Counted from the first letter of the stretch, positions 1 through 5,028 are shown. The stretch: 5,028 bases of DNA from an uncultured Verrucomicrobiota bacterium (GCA_937894535.1 CALBHI010000413.1:1-5028), one strand, 5' to 3'. The notes: a model not told the origin generated them from the sequence alone. Made by a program: numbers and translations.

Positions 1-1
1 C

Positions 2-247
2 GTCCCCGGCTATTTCATGGTCCAGGCCCCCGCCGTCGTCGGCAACCTGTGGTCCTCCGCGCCCTTCGATCCCGACGCGCCCCCCGCGCGCCACGGATTC
101 GTCGACTTCCGCTACGAAGGCCGCGCCGTGGTCGCCCACCTCGACGGCCACGTCGAACTGCTCGGCGAAACCGAACTGCGCGACCTGCGCCGCTGGTCCA
201 ACCTCGCCGCCATGGCCGACGACCCCAACCACCGGCTGGGACGGTGA
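2..247 (+). CDS. Prepilin-like (type II secretion pseudopilin family) protein, C-terminal fragment
   Basis: This is the 3' end of a gene that begins left of the window. The open frame from base 2 gives 81 residues and stops with TGA at 245-247. The visible part contains RHGFVDF, then VVAHLDGHVELL, then LRDLRRWSNLA. Seen: a His followed by a DGHV turn and a terminal RDxRRW block. Known: this resembles the C-terminus of proteins with a prepilin-type N-terminal methylation site and an H-X9-DG C-terminal domain, which are very numerous in PVC bacteria. Here the His and the DG are 16 residues apart instead of 9, so the match is to a variant. Such proteins are thought to be exported and assembled or surface-attached; the role of individual members is unknown. 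The N-terminus, where the methylation motif would be, is not in the window. An in-frame ATG at 17 is internal and not a start. Confidence 0.6.
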   Translation, partial: VPGYFMVQAPAVVGNLWSSAPFDPDAPPARHGFVDFRYEGRAVVAHLDGHVELLGETELRDLRRWSNLAAMADDPNHRLGR

Positions 248-269
248 CTGAACACCTGCTCCGCCTGCG

Positions 270-298
270 CTGACAAATAACCGGTAACGGGGTATGAT
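270..298 (+). promoter_or_regulatory. Candidate sigma70-type promoter for the PA14 gene
   Basis: CTGACA (270-275) and TATGAT (293-298) are separated by exactly 17 bases, and each differs from the sigma70 consensus at one position. The site lies in an AT-richer island in the short gap after the pseudopilin stop. The expected transcription start, about 7 bases after the -10 box, falls near 305, only a few bases before the ATG at 308. The mRNA would then be leaderless or nearly so. The promoter is predicted from sequence only. Confidence 0.5.
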
Positions 299-307
299 CA
301 GGAAACC

Positions 308-1456
308 ATGAAACACTACCGCCAATTAAACCGTATCCTTGGCCCGGTCCTGTCCGTGTTGTTGCATGTCGGACTGGTCTGGCTGCTCCTGCACACCCTG
401 GGGTTCGCGCCCAAGCCAACGCCGGATGAGGTGCGCTTTACCCTCGAACAACCGCTGGATTTATCCCTGGATGACATCATGCCGGTCGATCCCATCGAGC
501 CCCCGGAAGACCAGATACTCTCCCCGGAGCCGTTGACTGCCGAAGACCTGGCGGCCATGACCCCGCCGGATACCGCACCGGCCGAGGCCTTTGACGATGC
601 GATCTCCATGCTCGATAACCTTTCGCCGCTCACCATCCAGGGTGTTGGCGCCGACCTGAAGTCGCTCGGTACCCTGACCTCGCGCTACGGCGATCGGGCC
701 CGCCGCAACGGGCTGCTGGGTTCCTACTTCAACCGCATCGACTTCACCGGCGAAACCTTCATGCGCATCGATGAAACGTTGAATTACACGTGGGAACTGG
801 CCAGTCCGTGGCCGGGGAAAATCCGCGACGAACGATTCTCCATCATCTGGACCGGCCGCATCGTCCCGCCGCGCTCCGGCGAGTACACCTTTTACCTGCA
901 ATCCGATGACGGCGCGCGGTTGTGGATCGATGGGCAACTCGTCCTCGATCAATTCGTCGAACGCGAACGCCAGGTCGATGAAGTGAAAGTGCGCTTGCTG
1001 GTGGGCCGCTCGTACGACATCAAGTACGCGTTCTGCGACGTCTTCCAGCACGCGGTCAGCCGCCTTGAATGGAGTTGCGACGAGGCCGGCATCCCGCGCC
1101 AGTTGATCCCCGCCGAACACCTTTGGGCCGACGGCGCTTCATCGCGCCAACTGATGGCGTGGAACGAGGAAGCCCGCGCCGGGACGGGGGCCCGCTATCC
1201 CAACCGCACCCTGATGCGGAATCCCGCGATGATCGAAGGCCAGCCGTTTTCACACATTGTCGGGTATCAACGCCTCGACGCGGATGCCCTGGTCCGCCTT
1301 GACCTCGCCGACCTCGCCAACGACCTCGCCGCCTTCCAGCGTAGCAACCGCATGCCAGCCTTCGCCACCTTGCCACCCCTCCCGCCCGGGCTCGTTCCCG
1401 ACCAACAAACCTCCCGCGCCAACCGGCCCGGCGATGTGACCATCACCATCGAATAA
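308..1456 (+). CDS. Membrane-anchored PA14-domain protein with TonB-like N-terminus
   Basis: A 382-residue protein. Residues 1-10 are basic and 11-33 form one hydrophobic segment (VLSVLLHVGLVWLLLHTLGF), followed by an acidic, proline-rich stretch (about 36-100). That layout resembles TonB/TolA-type proteins: a cytoplasmic tip, one membrane anchor and an extended periplasmic linker. Residues about 135-275 match a PA14 domain: GLLGSYFNR at the start, then FSIIWTGRIVPPRSGEYTFYL, then SDDGARLWIDGQLV with the Asp-Asp-Gly turn (200-202) that in some PA14 lectins binds calcium. Known: PA14 domains are beta-barrel modules that often bind carbohydrate or mediate adhesion. A Pro/Leu-rich tail (about 350-365) ends the protein; no TonB C-terminal domain is seen. 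The start at 308 is chosen because it gives the complete anchor. AGGAA at 300-304 is SD-like but very close to the ATG. The function is unknown; a periplasmic or envelope sugar-binding role is inferred. Confidence 0.75.
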   Translation: MKHYRQLNRILGPVLSVLLHVGLVWLLLHTLGFAPKPTPDEVRFTLEQPLDLSLDDIMPVDPIEPPEDQILSPEPLTAEDLAAMTPPDTAPAEAFDDAISMLDNLSPLTIQGVGADLKSLGTLTSRYGDRARRNGLLGSYFNRIDFTGETFMRIDETLNYTWELASPWPGKIRDERFSIIWTGRIVPPRSGEYTFYLQSDDGARLWIDGQLVLDQFVERERQVDEVKVRLLVGRSYDIKYAFCDVFQHAVSRLEWSCDEAGIPRQLIPAEHLWADGASSRQLMAWNEEARAGTGARYPNRTLMRNPAMIEGQPFSHIVGYQRLDADALVRLDLADLANDLAAFQRSNRMPAFATLPPLPPGLVPDQQTSRANRPGDVTITIE

Positions 1457-1486
1457 CCTCGCCCGCCGACCACCCCGACACCTTCC

Positions 1487-1512
1487 CGGATCAGGGATTC
1501 GCTGATCTTCCG
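1487..1512 (+). terminator. Imperfect hairpin after the PA14 gene, possible terminator
   Basis: GATCAG (1489-1494) and CTGATC (1502-1507) form a perfect 6-bp inverted repeat with a 7-base loop. Flanking CGG (1487-1489) and CCG (1510-1512) could extend the stem if CTT bulges out. It begins about 30 bases after the PA14 stop codon. No run of T follows, so it is not a classical Rho-independent terminator. It could stabilise the mRNA 3' end or help Rho-type termination. Confidence 0.3.
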
Positions 1513-1530
1513 TGTCGATCGCCCTCCCTA

Positions 1531-1558
1531 TTGACCGCGGTTGTCTGTTGTGTATATC
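1531..1558 (+). promoter_or_regulatory. Candidate promoter for feoAB
   Basis: TTGACC (1531-1536, five of six consensus bases) is followed after 16 bases by TATATC (1553-1558, four of six). It is the only promoter-like pair in the gap between the PA14 gene and feoA. The predicted start near 1565 lies just before the ATG at 1570. An imperfect inverted repeat, GTATAT (1552-1557) with ATATGC (1568-1573), overlaps the -10 box and start codon and could be an operator. It is not a recognisable Fur or DtxR box. Confidence 0.35.
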
Positions 1559-1569
1559 GTATGGTTTAT

Positions 1570-1866
1570 ATGCCTAACACGAACTTGTCTTCCGCCTCTT
1601 CTCCGCCCGTCCATGTCCACCAGCTTGCCCCGCGCCAATGCGGCATCGTGGTCCGCGTGGAAGCGCCGGACAGTGACTTGGAACGCCTGATGGCCATGGG
1701 CGTGTGTGGCGGCCGCACCATCGAACTCGTCCGCGTGGGCGACCCGCTGATCCTGAAAGTGTACGGCACCCGCGTCGGCGTCTCGGCGCGCCTCGCCGCG
1801 AAGATTCTCGTCACGCCCTGTCCTCCGCGCGATTGTCCGCTGGATCCGGCGGGAGCGGCCCCATGA
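1570..1866 (+). CDS. feoA: FeoA, ferrous iron transport accessory protein
   Basis: A small cytoplasmic protein of 98 residues made mostly of one FeoA (SH3-like) domain, residues about 15-82. Recognisable elements are LAPRQCGIVVRV, the LERLMAMGVCGGRTIELVR block, GDPLILKVYGTRVGVSARLAAKILV, all in the family's usual order. Known: FeoA is needed for efficient Fe2+ import by FeoB and is thought to bind its cytoplasmic part. The last residues carry two extra cysteines (C84 and C89, in TPCPPRDCPL) beyond the domain core. The stop codon overlaps the feoB start in ATGA, so the two are translationally coupled. Start choice: ATG at 1570 is preferred. The in-frame ATG at 1561 is also possible, and a TTG at 1531 would overlap the -35 box. 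None has a clear Shine-Dalgarno sequence. Confidence 0.88.
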   Translation: MPNTNLSSASSPPVHVHQLAPRQCGIVVRVEAPDSDLERLMAMGVCGGRTIELVRVGDPLILKVYGTRVGVSARLAAKILVTPCPPRDCPLDPAGAAP

Positions 1867-3860
1867 TCGCCGTCCCGCGCCCGCTCGTCGCCCTGATCGG
1901 CAGTCCGAATACCGGGAAAACCACGCTGTTCAACGCCCTGACCGGACTGCGCGCTCGCACCGCCAATTTCTCCGGCACCACCGTGGAGATGAAGCTGGGC
2001 CTGATCGATCTCGGTGGGCGGGTGGTCGAGGTCCTCGATCTGCCCGGCGTGTACAGCCTGACCGCGGCGACCGCCGATGAACAAGTCACCGCCGACGTGC
2101 TGGCCGGCCGCGCGCGTGATGTCGGCCGACCCGACCTCGCCGTCGTGCTCGCCGATGCCAACAACCTCGAGCGCAGCCTGTTCGTGATCAGCCAGCTCAT
2201 CGAGCGCGAACTCCCGGTCGTCGTCGCCCTGAACCTCATCGACCTCGCCGAGCGCCACGGCATCACCGTCGATCCCGCCGGCCTCGCCCGCGAACTCGGC
2301 TGCCCGGTCATCCCGACCGTGGCCTGCGAGGGCCGCGGCATCGATGACCTCAAGGCCGCGATCACCGACGCCCTGGCGCGTCCACCCGCCGAACGCGTGA
2401 CCCTCATCCCGCCGCCGACCGGGTGCAGCGGTTGCTCGGGCTGCCCGTTCCAGGCCCGCTACAACTGGTCGGACCGCGTATCCGCCGGTTGCGTCAAGGC
2501 CCCGCGCGTGGCCAAGGAGCGCAAGACCGACAAGCTTGACGCGGTGTTGACCCATCCGGTGGTCGGCGTCGCCGCCTTCCTTGCCGTGATGCTCGCCGTG
2601 TTCTACCTGATCTTCAGCGTGGCCTCGGTGCCGATGGACATGATCGACGCCCTGTTTGCCTCGCTCGGCGGCTGGGTCGCCGCGCATGTGCCGGCCGGCG
2701 ATTTCCAGAGCTTCCTCGTCGACGGCGTCATCGCCGGCGTCGGCGGCATCCTGATATTCCTCCCGCAGATCTGCATCCTCTTCTTCTTCCTCGCCCTGCT
2801 CGACGACAGCGGTTACCTCGCCCGCGCCGCGTTCGTGATGGACCGGCTGATGCGCCGCATCGGACTGCCCGGCACCGCCTTCGTGCCGCTGCTCTCCGCC
2901 CACGCCTGCGCCATCCCCGCCATCATGTCCACCCGCGTCATCCGCGACCCGCGCGACCGCCTCGTCACCATCCTCGTCGCCCCGTTGATGACCTGCTCCG
3001 CCCGCATACCCGTCTATGCCATGGTCGTCGCGCTGCTCTTCCCAGACAGCCCCGCCAAGGCCGCTTTGCTATTCACTGGCGCCTACGGCCTCGGCATCGC
3101 CGCCGCGCTCACCATGGCCTGGCTGTTCAAGAAAACCATCCTGCCCGGCGAAAGCAAACCGCTCGTTCTCGAACTGCCCGGCTACCGCATCCCCAGCCTG
3201 CGCACCGCGCTGCTCTACACCTTCGACCGCGCCCGGGTGTTCGTCGCCCAGGCCGGCACGATCATCCTGTTCATCTCCATCGGCCTCTGGGTACTCGCCA
3301 CCTTCCCGAAGACCGAGGCCGTTCCCGACGGGGCCGCGGACCTGCTCGCCCGGGCCGAATCCCTCGCCGCCGCCGGTGACACGGCCGCCGCGGAGGAACT
3401 GGCCGCGCAGGCCGACCACCTCACCGCCCGCGCTGCACTGGAACAGTCCTTCGCCGGTCGCCTCGGCAAGGCCATCGAACCCGTCGTCCGCCCGCTCGGC
3501 TTCGACTGGCAGATCGGCGTCGGCATCATCACCTCCTTCGCCGCCCGCGAAGTCATCGTCTCCACCCTCTCCGTCGTCTATGGCCTCGGCGCCGACACCG
3601 CCGAGGAAAATTCGGAAAGCCTTTACGACGCGATGCGCCGCGCCACCCATCCCGACGGCCATCCCGTGTTCACGCTGCCCGCCTGCCTCAGCCTGCTCGT
3701 CTTCTACGTCCTCGCCATGCAATGCCTGCCCACCCAGGCCGCCACCCGCCGCGAAACCAACTCGTGGAAATGGCCGCTGTTCCAACTCGCCTACATGACC
3801 GCGCTCGCCTACACCGCCGCCCTTGTCATCTACCAGGGCCTGACCGCCCTCGGCCTGTAA
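1863..3860 (+). CDS. feoB: FeoB, ferrous iron transporter (GTPase-coupled permease)
   Basis: A 665-residue inner-membrane Fe2+ transporter. The N-terminal G domain shows G1 GSPNTGKT (13-20), G2 around T40 in GTTVEMKLG, G3 DLPG (59-62), G4 NLID (124-127) and a G5-like PTVACEGRGI (151-160). A short linker contains C188, C191, C194 and C210, then RYNWSDRV; the helical GDI domain found here in E. coli FeoB appears missing. The membrane part starts at about residue 230. It holds LDDSGYLARAAFVMDRLM (313-330), a first gate half VPLLSAHACAIP (341-352, C349), a TCSARIPVYA segment (377-386) and a second gate half AAREVIVSTLSVVYGLG. An alanine-rich, probably helical, soluble insert spans about 489-528. 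The C-terminus (QCLPTQAATRRETNSWKWPLFQLAYMTALAY) is intact, so the gene looks complete. The start is the ATG overlapping the feoA stop; an upstream in-frame extension to 1704 lies inside feoA and lacks homology. It forms an operon with feoA. Confidence 0.95.
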   Translation: MIAVPRPLVALIGSPNTGKTTLFNALTGLRARTANFSGTTVEMKLGLIDLGGRVVEVLDLPGVYSLTAATADEQVTADVLAGRARDVGRPDLAVVLADANNLERSLFVISQLIERELPVVVALNLIDLAERHGITVDPAGLARELGCPVIPTVACEGRGIDDLKAAITDALARPPAERVTLIPPPTGCSGCSGCPFQARYNWSDRVSAGCVKAPRVAKERKTDKLDAVLTHPVVGVAAFLAVMLAVFYLIFSVASVPMDMIDALFASLGGWVAAHVPAGDFQSFLVDGVIAGVGGILIFLPQICILFFFLALLDDSGYLARAAFVMDRLMRRIGLPGTAFVPLLSAHACAIPAIMSTRVIRDPRDRLVTILVAPLMTCSARIPVYAMVVALLFPDSPAKAALLFTGAYGLGIAAALTMAWLFKKTILPGESKPLVLELPGYRIPSLRTALLYTFDRARVFVAQAGTIILFISIGLWVLATFPKTEAVPDGAADLLARAESLAAAGDTAAAEELAAQADHLTARAALEQSFAGRLGKAIEPVVRPLGFDWQIGVGIITSFAAREVIVSTLSVVYGLGADTAEENSESLYDAMRRATHPDGHPVFTLPACLSLLVFYVLAMQCLPTQAATRRETNSWKWPLFQLAYMTALAYTAALVIYQGLTALGL

Positions 3861-3872
3861 GCACGCGCAACA

Positions 3873-3891
3873 TTGTCCAGTCCCTGGACAA
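3873..3891. repeat. Palindrome copy 1, TTGTCCAG-tcc-CTGGACAA
   Basis: A perfect 8-bp inverted repeat with a 3-base centre, starting 13 bases after the feoB stop. As RNA it would be a tight hairpin but no T run follows, so it is a poor intrinsic terminator. The core GTCCAgTCCCTGGAC recurs 32 bp downstream, suggesting a protein-binding site or a member of a dispersed repeat family. Confidence 0.65.
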
Positions 3892-3906
3892 CGCCCCGCC
3901 CGGATG

Positions 3907-3921
3907 GTCCAATCCCTGGAC
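3907..3921. repeat. Palindrome copy 2, GTCCA-atccc-TGGAC
   Basis: This copy repeats the 15-base core of copy 1 with a single change (A for G at 3912). The change shortens the inverted repeat to 5 bp, and the outer TT/AA arms of copy 1 are absent. The centres of the two copies are 32 bp apart, close to three helical turns. A T5 run at 3929-3933 lies 7 bases beyond, so a weak terminator for feoAB is an alternative reading. Confidence 0.6.
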
Positions 3922-3941
3922 GCGCCGCTTTTTCCTGGCCG

Positions 3942-3969
3942 CGTGTTACTAATTTATGATACGTGTTAC
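3942..3969 (+). promoter_or_regulatory. Direct repeat CGTGTTAC x2 flanking a TATGAT box, candidate promoter/operator of the Ni/Co operon
   Basis: CGTGTTAC occurs at 3942-3949 and again at 3962-3969, a 20-bp period (about two helical turns). Between them TATGAT (3955-3960) matches the -10 consensus at five of six positions. No good -35 sits 16-18 bases upstream, which would fit an activator-dependent promoter. A start near 3967 would give a leader of about 48 bases before the DUF4198 gene. No cobalamin or NiCo riboswitch and no NikR site was recognised here. Confidence 0.35.
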
Positions 3970-4014
3970 GAGCGCCGCGCCGCGAAGCTGCCGGATTGGC
4001 GTTGGATGAATACC

Positions 4015-4788
4015 ATGAAAACACGACGTTTGCTGTCTGCCGTTACCCTTGCCGGATCGATGACGACCCTGGTCGCCTCCGCCCACTTCCAGATCCTCGT
4101 GCCCTCGACCGACCTTGCCGGCGCGGACACCCGCACCGTCTCCTTCGACATCCTCTTCACCCATCCGATGGAAGGCGGACCGGTCATGACCATGGGCGAA
4201 CCCGTCCAGTTCGGTGTACTCGCCGGCGGGGAAAAAACCGATTTGCGCGAGACGCTGCAACCGCTACCGATCGACAGCCAGAGCGCCTATACCGCCGACT
4301 ACACCGTGAAGCACCCCGGCGACCACGTGTTCTTCCTCGAGCCCGCCCCGTATTGGGAACCGGCCGAGCAGAAGATGATCATCCACTACACCAAGGTCGT
4401 GGTGAACGCGTTCGGAGAAGAAGAGGGGTGGGATGCCCCCGTCGGCTTCCCCGTCGAGATTGAACCGCTCGTCCGTCCTTACGGCTTGTGGACCGGCAAC
4501 GCGTTCCGCGGCATCGTGCGCAAACACGGCGAGCCGGTGCCCTTCGCCGAAATCGAAGTGGAATACTGGAACCGCGACCAGGCCGTTGCGATCCCCGCCG
4601 ATGCCTTCATCACCCAGGTCATCAAGGCCGATGCCAACGGCGTGTTCACCTACGTGATGCCCCGCGCCGGTTGGTGGTCGTTCGCCGCGCTGGTGGATGG
4701 CGATCAGCCGATGCTCAGCCCGGAGGGCGGCGCGGTCGGCGTGGAACTCGGCGGCCTGATCTGGGTCCGCACCGTGGACATGGAGTAG
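4015..4788 (+). CDS. DUF4198 family periplasmic protein, NikK-like component of a nickel/cobalt ECF transporter
   Basis: A 257-residue secreted protein. MKTRR is followed by a hydrophobic core (6-20) and a clear signal peptidase I site, ASA|H between residues 23 and 24, so the mature protein should begin with histidine (HFQILVPS). The body matches DUF4198/COG5266: VPSTDL, SFDILFTHPMEGGPVMTMG (43-61), FGVLAGG, VKHPGDHVFF (98-107) and a C-terminal beta domain with GEPVPFAEIEVEYWN and ITQVIKADANGVFTY. Known: this family accompanies CbiM/NikM permeases as an extracytoplasmic metal-binding partner. Histidines 24, 50, 100, 104 and 124 are possible ligands (inferred). No C-terminal membrane segment is present. 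The gene ends 2 bp before the CbiM/NikM gene. ATG 4015 is chosen because GGA at 4004-4006 is well spaced; ATG 4006 (adding MNT) is the alternative. Nickel versus cobalt cannot be decided from sequence. Confidence 0.82.
   Translation: MKTRRLLSAVTLAGSMTTLVASAHFQILVPSTDLAGADTRTVSFDILFTHPMEGGPVMTMGEPVQFGVLAGGEKTDLRETLQPLPIDSQSAYTADYTVKHPGDHVFFLEPAPYWEPAEQKMIIHYTKVVVNAFGEEEGWDAPVGFPVEIEPLVRPYGLWTGNAFRGIVRKHGEPVPFAEIEVEYWNRDQAVAIPADAFITQVIKADANGVFTYVMPRAGWWSFAALVDGDQPMLSPEGGAVGVELGGLIWVRTVDME
4782..4785 (+). promoter_or_regulatory. Ribosome binding site supporting a GTG start
   Basis: GGAG at 4782-4785, inside the last codons of the DUF4198 gene, lies 5 bases before GTG at 4791. It fixes the start of the permease gene, which must begin exactly there because the family needs the N-terminal Met-His-Ile. 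Confidence 0.6.
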
Positions 4789-4790
4789 CT

Positions 4791-5028
4791 GTGCACATCG
4801 CCGATGGCGCATTAAGCACGCAGATCATGCTCGCCACGAATGTGCTCGCCGCCGGGGCCGTGGCGGCCAGCCTGCGCGCGATCGACTACGAGCGCATCCC
4901 GCGGGTCGGCGTGCTCGCCGCGGTGTTTTTCATGGCCTCGCTGATCCATGTGAACATCGGTCCCTCCAGCGTGCACCTGTTGCTCAACGGACTGCTTGGC
5001 CTCCTGCTCGGTGCTGCCGCGCTGCCCG
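4791..5028 (+). CDS. CbiM/NikM family ECF transporter permease (Ni2+/Co2+), N-terminal part
   Basis: The first 79 residues of an integral membrane substrate-binding subunit; the gene runs off the right edge. It begins (GTG) with MHIADGALS, the family's invariant N-terminus. Known from NikM/CbiM structures: the metal is held by the amino group of Met1, His2, and a further His in the following helix region; here His2 is present and His62 in GPSSVHLLLNG (57-67) corresponds to the conserved GTSxHL histidine, with an additional His53. Two hydrophobic segments are visible (about 12-30 and 38-56), and a third begins near 62. Immediate coupling to the DUF4198 gene supports a NikK-M type nickel or cobalt uptake operon, with CbiQ/NikQ and CbiO/NikO expected downstream. 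The specific metal, and therefore the gene symbol, cannot be assigned from this fragment. Confidence 0.9.
   Translation, partial: MHIADGALSTQIMLATNVLAAGAVAASLRAIDYERIPRVGVLAAVFFMASLIHVNIGPSSVHLLLNGLLGLLLGAAALP

Noticed and set aside
1704..1862. Upstream in-frame extension of feoB
   Set aside because: The extra 53 residues are Arg/Pro/Ser-rich, lie wholly inside feoA and lack FeoB similarity. The ATGA overlap start at 1863 places the G1 motif at the normal distance from the N-terminus.
1566..2903. Long minus-strand open frame opposite feoA and feoB
   Set aside because: Its product is a low-complexity Gly/Glu/Asp/His-rich sequence, as expected from the antisense frame of a GC-rich gene. The + strand here encodes clear FeoA and FeoB.
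3016..3798. Open frame within feoB in another + frame
   Set aside because: It encodes a Ser/Pro/Ala-rich shadow sequence with no domain and lies inside the conserved membrane part of FeoB.
3873..3891. Classical Rho-independent terminator for feoAB
   Set aside because: The stem is good, but the bases that follow are CGCCCCGCCC instead of a T run, and the same core recurs 32 bp on, which fits a binding site or repeat better.
3904..4014. Longer N-terminus for the DUF4198 protein
   Set aside because: The extension would run through the second palindrome and the candidate promoter, and would bury the signal peptide that begins properly at MKTRR.
3861..4014. Cobalamin or NiCo riboswitch upstream of the Ni/Co genes
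   Set aside because: No B12-box-like or other conserved riboswitch core could be recognised, and a promoter at 3955 would leave only about 48 bases of leader.
1..5028. CRISPR array, tRNA, rRNA or insertion sequence
   Set aside because: No regularly spaced repeats, tRNA-like cloverleaf, rRNA segment, transposase reading frame or terminal inverted repeats were seen.

Overview
The window is GC-rich DNA with every gene on the + strand, and codons favour C or G at the third position. It most likely comes from a Gram-negative bacterium of the PVC group (Verrucomicrobiota, including Kiritimatiellota, or Lentisphaerota). Three things support this: a pseudopilin-type C-terminus (a family strongly expanded in that group), a PA14 protein with a TonB-like N-terminus, and FeoB carrying the SAHACAIP-type gate. 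This is an inference from family resemblance; no marker gene is present.

Layout. Positions 2-247 are the 3' end of a prepilin-like (H-X9-DG-type) protein. After a 60-bp gap holding a good sigma70-like promoter comes a 382-residue membrane-anchored PA14-domain protein (308-1456). A roughly 110-bp gap follows, with an imperfect hairpin and a second candidate promoter. Next is a feoA-feoB ferrous iron uptake operon (1570-3860), whose genes overlap by ATGA. The gap 3861-4014 (154 bp) is the most structured non-coding part: two copies of a short palindrome 32 bp apart, then a pair of 8-bp direct repeats flanking a TATGAT box. Last is a nickel/cobalt uptake pair: a secreted DUF4198 (NikK-like) metal-binding protein (4015-4788) and, 2 bp later, the start of a CbiM/NikM ECF-transporter permease (4791 to the window end, incomplete).

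How the genes work together. The right four-fifths is a transition-metal uptake island. FeoA/FeoB import Fe2+ across the inner membrane. The DUF4198 protein and CbiM/NikM should form the periplasmic and membrane entry parts of a Ni2+/Co2+ ECF transporter, whose remaining parts (CbiQ/NikQ and the ATPase CbiO/NikO) are expected just past the right edge. The PA14 protein and the pseudopilin are probably unrelated envelope proteins.

Nothing here is clearly a wholly new system. The best leads are in FeoB, where the usual helical GDI domain after the G domain seems to be replaced by a short CxxCxxC...C segment, and in the tandem in-phase palindromes between the iron and nickel/cobalt operons.
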